NCBI RefSeq assembly: GCF_025972045.1
Contig: NZ_JAPDHX010000004.1
Span: 346,337 to 410,336 of the forward strand
DNA: 64,000 nt
Source of the DNA: Micropruina sonneratiae
Lineage (GTDB): Bacteria; Actinomycetota; Actinomycetes; Propionibacteriales; Propionibacteriaceae
Direction of reading: 5' to 3'
A model generated the notes under the pieces. It was given only the letters and a program-made list of their open reading frames with translations, was not told where the DNA came from and did not search any database. A program made the translations under genes and the position numbers. Shown here in pieces: positions 37,961 through 48,095 of this stretch; position 1 is the stretch's first letter; every line of letters begins with the position of its first letter.

Positions 37961-38495
37961 TGAAACCTCGATCCGATCGGTCCGACCCCGGTCAGCGATG
38001 ACCGGATACGGCCACCATACTCGGACGCAGCGGGCCCGGTCAGCGTGTCGATCCAGACATATCGGGCTCCCAGCGATTACAAATGAAGCCACGACCGGAC
38101 CGCGTATGAGGTGGTCCGGTCGAGTCGTGCCGGGGGGCGGGGTCCGCACCGTCGAGGCCCCGCCACGAGGGCGTCCGTGCTCACCCCGTCGTGTGACGTC
38201 TGGGACAGTTGGGACGAGTAAAGCCCCTTGTGACAGCGCATTCGCAGGGTTACTGCAAGACTCGGAGGTTCTTGCCGCAACCCCTTGCGCGCCCCTCGCG
38301 GAGGGAGTACAAATATCCCTACGCAGAACCCGACGAACCCCACGTCGCAAGACAGCAAGGATCGTCACCAAAGGTTCAGCGCACGGTAGGAGATCGGGAT
38401 CCATTGCCCGTGGAGCAATCCACAGGCGTCCTGCAAGACGAGCAGACGGATCAGCGGACCAACCGGGTTCGGAGGTCGTCTTCCCCGAACGCTCA
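37961..38495. other. 535-bp gap, less GC-rich, no gene recognised
   Basis: This stretch reads lower in G+C than its neighbours, with A/T-rich spots such as GTACAAATATCCC near 38310. Open frames in both directions are short and match nothing I know. No tRNA, tmRNA, RNase P or SRP RNA motif was seen. It may hold an unrecognised RNA or decayed DNA. Confidence 0.5.
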
Positions 38496-38528
38496 GGGGC
38501 CGGACCAACTCATACTTGGTCCGGCCCC
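38496..38528 (-). terminator. 13-bp hairpin terminator after the DNA glycosylase gene
   Basis: GGGGCCGGACCAA (38496-38508) pairs perfectly with 38516-38528 around a 7-nt loop, starting 3 nt past the TAA at 38532 on the minus strand. Confidence 0.8.
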
Positions 38529-38531
38529 GCC

Positions 38532-39140
38532 TTACGTTGCGGAACCATTGTCGCCCGTCGTCGGCACGGCGACGCGGCCCAGTCGCGGACTGGGACGGTA
38601 GGCCGAGACCGTTGGCTCACCGGCCAGCCAGAACCGCCACGGACGCCGCGCCGCGACCGACACCCCCACCCGCGGGCCGCTCAGCAGCTCGCCGGCCTCC
38701 CCCAGTCGGGGCAGCAGGTCGAGACCGGGCTCGCCGAGCCGGCGTCCCGAATCGGCGAGGGTGAGCCCCAACGCCTGCCCCAGACAACCGGGACCGCGGG
38801 CCAGCCGCTGGTCGGACGCCCCCGCCCGCCTGGCCCGGGCCAGCGCCCGACCCTCGATCACCTCACCTGCGCGCAGCAGCACCGCCGAGCCGCTGCCGCT
38901 CGCGCCGCACACCACGTTGGCGCAGATGTGGATGCCGTAGGAGCGGTAGCAGTACAGCGTGCCCGGACCGGCGAACAGGTCACGGGTGTGTGGGCGGGGA
39001 CCGCGGAAGGCGTGGGCGGCCGGGTCGTCGACGCCGTTATAGGCCTCCACCTCGGTGATGCGCACCGTCACGACGCCGACCCGCAGCCGCATGCCGAGCA
39101 GGTCGGGGGCCACCTCCAGCACGTCACGCGTCAGGTCCAC
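38532..39140 (-). CDS. mpg: DNA-3-methyladenine glycosylase (AAG/MPG type)
   Basis: 202 residues. It excises alkylated purines from DNA. Family landmarks are RITEVEAYNG (catalytic Glu in TEVEAY), DPAAHAFRGP, GTLYCYRSYGIHICANVVCG and LLRAGEVIEG, with LARGPGCLGQALG near the C-terminus. The GTG at 39140 has CAGACT and 6 nt upstream, indicating a leaderless mRNA. It diverges from the lipoprotein gene. Confidence 0.92.
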   Translation of the reverse strand: MDLTRDVLEVAPDLLGMRLRVGVVTVRITEVEAYNGVDDPAAHAFRGPRPHTRDLFAGPGTLYCYRSYGIHICANVVCGASGSGSAVLLRAGEVIEGRALARARRAGASDQRLARGPGCLGQALGLTLADSGRRLGEPGLDLLPRLGEAGELLSGPRVGVSVAARRPWRFWLAGEPTVSAYRPSPRLGRVAVPTTGDNGSAT

Positions 39141-39162
39141 GGGCCCAGTCTGCCCGCTGCAG

Positions 39163-39168
39163 TAGGCT
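39163..39168 (+). promoter_or_regulatory. Leaderless -10 box before the 305-aa lipoprotein gene
   Basis: TAGGCT, then 6 nt, then the GTG at 39175. The divergent mpg start lies only 35 bp away. Confidence 0.5.
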
Positions 39169-39174
39169 CGTCCG

Positions 39175-40092
39175 GTGCGCACCGCAGTCCTGACCGCCGT
39201 GGTGGTCGCGCTCGGAGTGACCGTGGGCTGCACCCAGGCGATCGGGACGACGTCGCCGTCGGCCACCCCGAGCTCGAGCCAGTTGGCGGTTGACCTGACC
39301 GCCCCGGGTCAGGCCCGGTCCATGGTGCGCAAGCTCATCGCCAAGGCGGGCACGCCCAACCTGATCCAGGTGGAGATCACCCAGGAGTGGGCCGCGATCA
39401 CCGTCGTGAAGGACTCCCAGGCCCAGGCCTGGGCGTGGCGCGACAACACCGTCAAGCAGGTCGACACCGACGTCGCCTACGTGCAGCAGGCAACCTTCTC
39501 GATCGACGACTTCAACATCAACGACGTCGGCGGCCTGTTCCGGGCGGCCGCGGGCATCTCGGGCTCGGACAGCAGCCAGGAGCTGCAGATCGTGGACTCG
39601 TCGGCCGGCGAGGTGTTCATGAGCGTCTCGACCGTGCCGGAGTCACGGACGGTGTTCTTCGAGCCCGACGGCGCCATCCTGCCAACCCTGGATTTCGCCA
39701 TCGAGGGTGGCGTGGAACAGGGCCTCGCCGACGTCATGGGGCAACGCACGACGGCGAACGCGGTCGGCGTCCAGTCGAGTCTCGGCGCCTGGCTCGACTA
39801 CCAGGGCAGCACCACCACGACCGTGCGGCGGCTGCGCACCCCGACGGTGCCGGTCACCATCAACGAGCGTGGCCAGCGCACCGAGCTGCCCACCTTCGAC
39901 GTCTCGCTGATCGACCCGAAGAAGGTCTGGCACGTGCTGGCGCTGGCCAGGTCGAGGGGCGATTTCGACGCCGAGACGCGCTGGGAGGTCACCATCGACG
40001 ACCGCAACCGCACCGGCGTCCCGCGGATGTACTTCACCATCGCCGGCGCGTCGCTGGTCACCGACCTGGACGGCCGCGAGATCCAACCGTAG
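39175..40092 (+). CDS. Hypothetical lipoprotein
   Basis: 305 residues. The signal ends in GVTVGC (Cys 19), with a Ser/Thr-rich stretch after it. The remainder looks like a soluble extracytoplasmic alpha/beta protein with no motif I recognise. A possible family is actinobacterial lipoproteins of unknown function near DNA repair genes. The start is the GTG at 39175. Confidence 0.75.
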   Translation: MRTAVLTAVVVALGVTVGCTQAIGTTSPSATPSSSQLAVDLTAPGQARSMVRKLIAKAGTPNLIQVEITQEWAAITVVKDSQAQAWAWRDNTVKQVDTDVAYVQQATFSIDDFNINDVGGLFRAAAGISGSDSSQELQIVDSSAGEVFMSVSTVPESRTVFFEPDGAILPTLDFAIEGGVEQGLADVMGQRTTANAVGVQSSLGAWLDYQGSTTTTVRRLRTPTVPVTINERGQRTELPTFDVSLIDPKKVWHVLALARSRGDFDAETRWEVTIDDRNRTGVPRMYFTIAGASLVTDLDGREIQP

Positions 40093-40152
40093 GCGGACAG
40101 GCGCCGGGCCGGTCCCCCGCCCGCCGTTACGAGCAGGAGTGGTGCGGGCGGG

Positions 40153-41001
40153 TCAGCTCGCGAAGGTGTCGCACTTGTTCGGGTCGCCGGAGTTGAAGCC
40201 GGTGGCGAGCCAGTTCTGCCGCTGCGCCGCCGAACCGTGCGTCCACGACTCCCGGTCGACGCGCCCGGTCGACGCCTCCTGGATGCGGTCGTCGCCGACG
40301 GCGCGGGCGGCGTCCGCGGCCCTCAGCACGTCGTCCTTGGTGACGGCCGCGATGGGCGAGCTGGCGTCCTTGGACGCGTTGGCCAGCCAGACGCCGGCGT
40401 AGCAGTCGGCCTGCAGCTCGAGCTTCACCTGCGGCGAGTTGGGCCCGGTCTGGTTGCCGGCCTGCTGCACCTTGTCCAGCACCCCGGTCAGGTTCGAGAT
40501 GTGGTGGCCGTACTCGTGGGCGATCACGTACGCCTCGGCGGCGTCCCCGCCCTCGGCGCCGAGCTGGCCGGTGAGCTGGTCGAAGAAGCCGGTGTCGAGG
40601 TAGACGACCCGGTCGACCGGGCAGTAGAACGGTCCGACCGCCGAGGTGGCCGTGCCACAGCCGGTGCTGACCTGGCCCGTGAAGATGTGGGTGGTGGTCG
40701 GCTGATAGCCCGACATGGCCCGTCCCCAGTAGGCCTGGATCGAGTTGGTGTAGGCGACGAAGCGGCACTCGCGGTTGGTTTTGATGTCGGCCCCGGTCCT
40801 GCACTGCGCGTAGGTGTCGGTGCTCTGCTGGGGCCCTGCCCCGGAGCCGCCCAGCAACGCGTTCGGGTCGAAGCCCAGGAACATGGCCAGCAGCACGATG
40901 ATGATGCCGCCGACGCCGCCGACGGCCAGCTTGCCGCCGGCCCCGCCCGAGCTGCTGGTGACCTGTGAGCTGTCCAGATTCGCCGAATCCCTGTACTGCA
41001 C
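40153..41001 (-). CDS. Neutral zinc metallopeptidase (YpfJ family)
   Basis: 282 residues. A polar N-terminus precedes one membrane helix (about 26-44, VGGVGGIIIVLLAMFLG). The zinc motif is HEYGH in AYVIAHEYGHHISN, followed by the third-ligand helix LELQADCYAGVWLA (Glu). The active domain would be outside. The GTG at 41001 has AAGGAG 6 nt upstream; the upstream ATG at 41049 is less likely. Substrate unknown. Confidence 0.88.
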   Translation of the reverse strand: MQYRDSANLDSSQVTSSSGGAGGKLAVGGVGGIIIVLLAMFLGFDPNALLGGSGAGPQQSTDTYAQCRTGADIKTNRECRFVAYTNSIQAYWGRAMSGYQPTTTHIFTGQVSTGCGTATSAVGPFYCPVDRVVYLDTGFFDQLTGQLGAEGGDAAEAYVIAHEYGHHISNLTGVLDKVQQAGNQTGPNSPQVKLELQADCYAGVWLANASKDASSPIAAVTKDDVLRAADAARAVGDDRIQEASTGRVDRESWTHGSAAQRQNWLATGFNSGDPNKCDTFAS

Positions 41002-41119
41002 CCCACGCTCCTTCGCCCTCGGCCGTGCTCGGGAGTCTAGTGTGCGCACGCGCTTCGTCGGCCGGCGCCGCCCGGGGAGTCGGTTTGGATCGCTCCGGGC
41101 CCTGGTTCATCATGGGCAG

Positions 41120-41845
41120 ATGCAGATCATCGGCGTCGCGGTCGCGGGAGGGTCCAGTGTCTTCGCCCGCCCGCTCGAACACGGCGTCGATCCGCACCGG
41201 TTGGCGTGGGAGCTCGGCTACCGCATCGTGCGGCCGCTGTCGGCCAGCGGCGTGGGCGACGAGCTGACCGTCACCGTGCAGGTGTCGGCGCACGGACGCC
41301 CGGTCTCCGAGGGGGGCGTCCAGCGTCGCCGGTCGCTGGATCGGGAACTGACCGAGGCCGATGTCGTCGACCCGCTGGTGCGGCAACGGCTGGCCGCCTA
41401 CGCGATGGTGCTGAGCAGCCACGGACTGTTGGCCACCGAGTTCTCCAACCGGACGGCCGTGCCCCACTCGTGGGGGCTCCCCGGCGGCGGCATCGACCCC
41501 GGCGAGAACCCGAGCCAGGCCGTCATCCGCGAGGCCATCGAGGAGACCGGGCAGCACATCGAGATCGCGCACCTGCTCGACATCCAAACCGACCACTGGA
41601 TCGGCCGCTCCCCCACCGGCGTCGTCGAGGACTTCCACGCCGTCCGGATCATCTACGCCGCCACCTGCCCCGAACCGACCACCCCGGTGGTCAACGACGT
41701 CGGCGGCACCACGGCGTCCGCCCGTTGGGTGCCGCTGCACCAGTGGTACCGGACGCACTGGGCGGCCGGCACCCGGGCACTACTCGACCGGCACCTGGCC
41801 ACCATCTCGGCCCAGCTGGGCTACCGGCGACGCAGCGCCGGCTGA
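41120..41845 (+). CDS. NUDIX hydrolase
   Basis: 241 residues with an N-terminal extension of about 100 residues before the NUDIX domain. The Nudix box is visible as GGIDPGENPSQAVIREAIEE followed by TG (GX5EX7REUXEEXGU). NUDIX enzymes hydrolyse nucleoside diphosphates linked to another group; the substrate is not evident. The ATG at 41120 has CATCAT and 6 nt upstream. It converges with the BI-1 gene. Confidence 0.85.
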   Translation: MQIIGVAVAGGSSVFARPLEHGVDPHRLAWELGYRIVRPLSASGVGDELTVTVQVSAHGRPVSEGGVQRRRSLDRELTEADVVDPLVRQRLAAYAMVLSSHGLLATEFSNRTAVPHSWGLPGGGIDPGENPSQAVIREAIEETGQHIEIAHLLDIQTDHWIGRSPTGVVEDFHAVRIIYAATCPEPTTPVVNDVGGTTASARWVPLHQWYRTHWAAGTRALLDRHLATISAQLGYRRRSAG

Positions 41846-41859
41846 GCCAGGCCTCCAGA

Positions 41860-41907
41860 CACGCACGGACGCCGCGGGCCGAAGCCCGCGGCGTCCGTTC
41901 GTGCGTG
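41860..41907. terminator. Bidirectional terminator between NUDIX and BI-1 genes
   Basis: GGACGCCGCGGGC pairs with GCCCGCGGCGTCC, and CACGCAC pairs with GTGCGTG, with a 4-nt bulge. It lies between convergent genes, 14 nt after the NUDIX stop and 2 nt before the BI-1 stop. Confidence 0.8.
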
Positions 41908-41909
41908 GA

Positions 41910-42770
41910 TCAGTTCGAACGGAAGTAGGACAGCAGCCGCAGCATCTCGATGTAGAGCCAGACCAGCGTGACGGTCAGGCCGAACGCCGCGCGCCACGAC
42001 TCGGTCTCGGGGGCCCGCATCGCGATGCCCTGCTCGACGTAGTCGAAGTCGAGAATGAGGTTGAACACCGCCAGTCCGACGCCGAGGGCCGAGATCAGCA
42101 GCGGCAACGCCATGTTGCCGTGACCGAACAGGAAGTTCACACCGAACAGCGACATCACGAAGTTGACCAGCAGCACCCCGGCGTAGGCGAGGGTGCCGAT
42201 CATCACCATCTTGCGAAACTTGCTGGTGACCTTGATCCGGAAGAACTTGTAGGCACCGAGGGTGGCGGCGGAGGCGACCACCGTGGCCAGCACGGCAGCG
42301 GGGACGATGCCGTTCCAGGCCGACTCGTACACCTTGCTGATGGCGCCGATGAAGACGCCCTCGATGGCGGCGTAGACGAGCACCATGCCCGGGTTGATCA
42401 CCCGGCGGGCCGCCACCACCATGACGGTGACGAAGCCGACGAGGGCGCTGACGATCACGGCCGGGAACAAGAACCGCGCCGGCATGAACATGAAGGTGAG
42501 GGCCGCGGTCAGGATGAGCGCACCGAGCGTGATCGCCGTCTTGGTGATCACGTCGTCGATGGTCATGACGCCCTGCGCGGTGGGAGCCGGAGCCTGCGGG
42601 TAGGGCTGGCCCGGGTAGGGCTGCTGATAGCCCTGCTGGCCGGGCTGCTGCCAGCCCTGCTGGAATCCGGCCTGGCCGGGCTGCTGATAGCCCTGCTGCG
42701 GGTAACCGGACTGATTCTGCTGCGGGGTGAAAGCGTCCGGCCTCGAGAGAACGGGGTTGGAGCTACGCAT
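41910..42770 (-). CDS. Bax inhibitor-1/YccA family membrane protein
   Basis: 286 residues. An N-terminal, Gln/Gly/Tyr-rich cytoplasmic region with repeats of GYQQPG-type units (about 20-60) is followed by seven hydrophobic segments. The C-terminal segment ends MLRLLSYFRSN. BI-1-like proteins are proton-sensitive leak channels. The ATG at 42770 has AAGGA 7 nt upstream. The low-complexity repeat is unusual in length. Confidence 0.9.
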   Translation of the reverse strand: MRSSNPVLSRPDAFTPQQNQSGYPQQGYQQPGQAGFQQGWQQPGQQGYQQPYPGQPYPQAPAPTAQGVMTIDDVITKTAITLGALILTAALTFMFMPARFLFPAVIVSALVGFVTVMVVAARRVINPGMVLVYAAIEGVFIGAISKVYESAWNGIVPAAVLATVVASAATLGAYKFFRIKVTSKFRKMVMIGTLAYAGVLLVNFVMSLFGVNFLFGHGNMALPLLISALGVGLAVFNLILDFDYVEQGIAMRAPETESWRAAFGLTVTLVWLYIEMLRLLSYFRSN

Positions 42771-42954
42771 GTGTCTTTCCTTCTACTGGATGTGCCTCCA
42801 ATAGTAGGCAACGCCGTAGGGGCCCGGAAGCTTCCGCCCCGCCGGACCGGGGTGGGACCGGGGTCTCCCCCACTGGACGGGCTTCAGCGGCACCTCCGCG
42901 CCGACGACTCAGACCAGCCATGAACCGAAGGGCTGTGGATGGGCAAGGGTCCTC

Positions 42955-43030
42955 TGGTGCCCCCGGCGGGGGTCGAACCCGCACTGTGGCGGGTTTAAGC
43001 CGCCTGCCTCTGCCATTGGGCTACGGGGGC
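42955..43030 (-). tRNA. tRNA with UAA anticodon and short variable loop, CCA encoded
   Basis: 76 nt, minus strand. Acceptor GCCCCCG pairs with CGGGGGC, followed by encoded ACCA. Anticodon stem GGCGG/CCGCC closes loop CTTAAAC, anticodon UAA (reads UUA, Leu). T-stem GCGGG/CCCGC with loop TTCGACC. The variable region is only 5 nt (ACAGT), a class I body, whereas bacterial tRNA-Leu normally has a long variable arm. The discriminator A73 fits Leu. Amino acid identity is uncertain. Confidence 0.85.
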
Positions 43031-43074
43031 CCGCGGCATGAGTCTACGGGCCGCGGCCGGATGCCCAGAAGGCG

Positions 43075-43995
43075 TCAGGACTCCAGCAGGCCCAGCACCA
43101 GGCCGTCCAGGATGTCGGACTCGCTCACCGTCAGGTCGCCCGGCACCCGGCGTCCGACCCGGTCGGCGATCAACGCGCCGGCGCAGATGACGTCGGCCCG
43201 CTTCGGGTGCATCGAGGGCAGCGCCCGGACCTGCTCGACCGTCGAGGCGAGCAGCCGCGCGGTCAGCGCGCCGAGCTGGTCGCGGGTCATCGTCGAACCG
43301 TGCACGAAGGTGCGGTCGTAGGTGGGCAGCTGCTGGTTGACCGCCGACAGCGAGGTGGCAGTCCCCCCGACGCCGATCCAGGTGGCCACCGCGCCGAAGT
43401 CGATGCCGGCCCCGTCGAGCAGCGAGTCGATGTGTGCGGACGCCTGCGCCACCTGACCGGAACTCGGCGGGTCGTCGGCCAGGAACCGCTCGCGGACGCG
43501 CACGCTGCCCACGTCGAGCGACAGGCCGTGGTCGATCCGCGGCGCAGCGCCGGCGCTGCCCACGACCAGTTCGGTCGAGCCGCCGCCGATGTCCATCACC
43601 AGCACCGGCGCGGCCACCTCCGGCAGTGCCGTGGTGGCGCCCCGGAAGGAGAGCGCGGCCTCCTCGTCGCCGCTGATGATCTCGGCCTCGACCCCGAGCA
43701 CACGGCGGGCGCCGGCGAAGAACTCCTCGCGGTTGGAGGCGTCCCTGGCTGCCGACGTGGCGACCAGCCGGACGCGTTCGACACCGCGCCGCTCGATCAC
43801 CTCGGCGTACTCCGCGAAGGCGATCAGGGTGCGCTCCAGCGCGTCGGGGTTGAACTGTCCGGTGGCGTCGACGCCCTGCCCCAGCCGGGTCAGGATCAGC
43901 CGCCGGTCCAGGTCCTGCAGGTAGCCGCCGGGCGTGCGCTCCGCCACCAGCAGGCGCACCGAGTTGGTGCCGCAGTCGATCGCCGCTACCTTCAT
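43075..43995 (-). CDS. ppx: Ppx/GppA family exopolyphosphatase
   Basis: 306 residues of the ASKHA fold: AAIDCGTNSVRLLV at the N-terminus, VLVMDIGGGSTELVV (phosphate 2 loop) in the middle and IGVGGTATSL later. It hydrolyses polyphosphate or pppGpp. It is the short single-domain form common in actinobacteria. The start overlaps the DUF501 stop (ATGA). Part of the divIC-DUF501-ppx cluster. Confidence 0.9.
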   Translation of the reverse strand: MKVAAIDCGTNSVRLLVAERTPGGYLQDLDRRLILTRLGQGVDATGQFNPDALERTLIAFAEYAEVIERRGVERVRLVATSAARDASNREEFFAGARRVLGVEAEIISGDEEAALSFRGATTALPEVAAPVLVMDIGGGSTELVVGSAGAAPRIDHGLSLDVGSVRVRERFLADDPPSSGQVAQASAHIDSLLDGAGIDFGAVATWIGVGGTATSLSAVNQQLPTYDRTFVHGSTMTRDQLGALTARLLASTVEQVRALPSMHPKRADVICAGALIADRVGRRVPGDLTVSESDILDGLVLGLLES

Positions 43996-44492
43996 CTCTC
44001 CCCCAGACACCGGCCGAACGGGAACCCGCGCAGCAGCTCGATCGTCACGTCGCCCAGCGGGTTGACCCCCGGCCCGGCGGCCAGCGCATGCCCGGCAAGG
44101 GCGTGCAGGCACTTCACCCGGGTCGGCATGCCACCGGCGCTGACCCGGTCGATCTCGGGCACCTCGCCGAGGCCGCGCCGGTCGGCCAGGTAGGCCTCGT
44201 GCGCCGCGCGGTAGCCGGCCGCCAGGTCGGCGTCCGTCTCGAGGCGAGCCGTCATCTCGGCCATCACCCCTTGTGCCTCCAGGGTTGAACACCCGGCCAC
44301 CGCCAACGGGCAGGTGAGGTAATAGGTGGTCGGGAACGGGGTGCCGTCGGGCAGCCGGGGCAGCGTCATCACCACGCCGGGGTGGCCGGACGCGCACCGC
44401 CACGCCACCCGCACCAGGCCCCGCGGCGTGCGGCCGAGCTGGTCGGCGATCACCGCCAGATCGGCGGGAGCGATGGCGGACGCGGTGGGCAC
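43992..44492 (-). CDS. DUF501 domain protein
   Basis: 166 residues. The family segments FPTTYYLTCP, STLEAQGVM, EAYLADR and GGMPTRVKCLHALAGH are present. DUF501 is an actinobacterial family between divIC and ppx, function unproven. Two conserved Cys and His clusters may bind metal. The GTG at 44492 has CACAAT and 6 nt upstream. Overlaps ppx by ATGA. Confidence 0.88.
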   Translation of the reverse strand: MPTASAIAPADLAVIADQLGRTPRGLVRVAWRCASGHPGVVMTLPRLPDGTPFPTTYYLTCPLAVAGCSTLEAQGVMAEMTARLETDADLAAGYRAAHEAYLADRRGLGEVPEIDRVSAGGMPTRVKCLHALAGHALAAGPGVNPLGDVTIELLRGFPFGRCLGER

Positions 44493-44583
44493 GGGCTCAT
44501 TGTGCCGGGTGCCCGTCGGCGCTGTCGAAACCCTCAGGGGTGGGACGCCGGGCGCCGGGCTGGGCCTGCGGCGTCCGGTCGAG

Positions 44584-45168
44584 TCAGCGTCCGGCCTTGC
44601 GGGTGGGGCTGTCGGCGGTCTCGATCGACCCCCATAACCGGTCGAACCACATCTCCGGATGCTCACCGGGCGGCAGCTGGTTCTCCGACTCGAGCACCAC
44701 TCCGGTGCCGAGCGGTTTGCCGTCCGGCCCGATCACCTGGTAGCCGGTCTCGCCGGGCAGCAGCCAGCCGAGCCGTTCCCTCGCCTGGGCCTTGACGTAG
44801 GCGGGGTCGTTCCAGCGGTTCAGCTCGTCCTCGAGCTGGCTGATCTGCGCCGTCCGCTCCTGGATCTGCTGCTGCGCGGTGGCCAACTCGGCCTGCTGCT
44901 CGAGATAGATCCGCAGCGAGTTGGCGTAGGAGAGCGCCAGCACCACCAGCACGCTCAGCACGGCCAGCGCCCGGCGGGTCAGGCCCAGCCGTTTCGGCAG
45001 CGACAACCGCCGCTTGGGCGCCTCGGCGCCGGTGGGTGTCTGCTGCTCCTCAGCGACCGCCGGGGTGGCGGCCGAGCGGGGCGCGGACGTGCGAGAGCCG
45101 GTCCGGGAACGCGTGGTGCGTCCCGGACCGGCCGGCGATGTGCGTGGTGGCCGCCTGTCGCGCGCCAT
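44584..45168 (-). CDS. divIC: FtsB/DivIC-family septum formation initiator
   Basis: 194 residues. A basic, disordered N-terminus (about 1-68), one membrane helix (about 68-86, LAVLSVLVVLALSYANS), then a coiled coil (about 90-118, EQQAELATAQQQIQERTAQI) and a family C-terminal segment including RERLGWLLPGE. It joins FtsL/FtsQ in the divisome. Context next to eno and DUF501 is typical of actinobacteria. Confidence 0.9.
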   Translation of the reverse strand: MARDRRPPRTSPAGPGRTTRSRTGSRTSAPRSAATPAVAEEQQTPTGAEAPKRRLSLPKRLGLTRRALAVLSVLVVLALSYANSLRIYLEQQAELATAQQQIQERTAQISQLEDELNRWNDPAYVKAQARERLGWLLPGETGYQVIGPDGKPLGTGVVLESENQLPPGEHPEMWFDRLWGSIETADSPTRKAGR

Positions 45169-45204
45169 CAGAGGACCTGACCGTTCATCAGGTCCAGCCT
45201 AGGC

Positions 45205-47227
<2,023 letters not shown>

Positions 47228-47230
47228 CGG

Positions 47231-47758
47231 TCACGGTGCGACGCTGGGGGTGACCCATGGCTGCGACAGCTGGCCACCGTCCTGCGAGACGGCCGCCGAC
47301 TCGGCCGACCACGACCCGTAGCGCGGGTTGACCTGGACCGACGCCTTCGCCATCTCGGCCAGGAACGCGGTGTCGCCGATCTTGTTCAGCACCAGCCCCG
47401 AGTCGATGACATCGTCGACGAACGACTGGGCGTCGGTGCCTTCGTACTTGGTCAGGTTGGGGTTGGCGGTCAGCATCGCGGTACGCGGCTCGCCGGTCAA
47501 CGCGATGCCCTGCTGGGCGGCGATGGTGCGCGACACCTCGGCACGGATCGCGTAGGACAGCACGATGGCGTGGGCGTTGGCCAGGTCGCCGTCGGCGCCG
47601 CCGATCGCCGTCACGGGCCCCTCGACCCGCGAAACCGGAATGTCGACGCCGTTCACCGTCGCCGCGACCGATCCTCCCGGAACGCTGCAGCCGGACAGCA
47701 CCAGCAGCCCCACCAACCCGGCCACCACGCCGGACAGCAGCACACGCATGCTCTTCAT
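47231..47758 (-). CDS. SurA-N-like lipoprotein
   Basis: 175 residues. The lipoprotein signal ends in VLSGC (Cys 24); then VAATVNGVDIPVSRVEGPV, the beta-hairpin start of SurA/PrsA-type N-terminal chaperone domains. A parvulin domain is absent, so it is a chaperone-like lipoprotein and not a complete foldase. AAGGAG lies 4 nt before the ATG, with TAGGAT as a -10 further up. It is the first gene of the SurA-like-mazG unit downstream of mfd. Confidence 0.82.
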   Translation of the reverse strand: MKSMRVLLSGVVAGLVGLLVLSGCSVPGGSVAATVNGVDIPVSRVEGPVTAIGGADGDLANAHAIVLSYAIRAEVSRTIAAQQGIALTGEPRTAMLTANPNLTKYEGTDAQSFVDDVIDSGLVLNKIGDTAFLAEMAKASVQVNPRYGSWSAESAAVSQDGGQLSQPWVTPSVAP

Positions 47759-48095
47759 CCCACTCCTTCAAGCCTCGCCTGCGATCCTAACGGCTGCGCG
47801 AGGTGCGCCCCGCCACTCGGGGTCACTGCGCGACAACTCGCTGGTCGGCTCACGGCCTGGGCGAACTCTGCCCGAGTCGGGCTTGCCCGGTGGTGTCTCG
47901 TGGCCGGTCGGGCGGCCCCGTGCCGTCCGTTGGTCTTTCGGGGGCGGCCGTTCTCGCCAACGCCCACTGCTTTCGGCCTGGGTGACTACTTTCATGTTGC
48001 AACGCGAAAGTAGTCACGGATGATGAAAGTCGTCTGCGTTGGAGAGAAGCGCGGGCCCGCCGGCGCGGAAGCGAACGCCCGGACGCCTCCTCTGG
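47759..48095. other. 337-bp gap with a 12-bp hairpin
   Basis: It holds the promoter and RBS of the lipoprotein gene on the left and an isolated hairpin (see 47982-48017). No coding sequence stands out. Confidence 0.5.
47982..48017. repeat. GTGACTACTTTC hairpin between mfd and the lipoprotein gene
   Basis: GTGACTACTTTC (47982-47993) pairs perfectly with 48006-48017; the 12-nt loop contains the palindrome GTTGCAAC. It lies 80 nt after the mfd stop. AT-rich arms make it unlike the usual GC terminators here. Confidence 0.75.

Noticed and set aside
38077..38358. Minus-strand open frame of 93 codons in the 38 kb gap
   Set aside because: No RBS, no leaderless promoter and no family resemblance; composition is not protein-like.
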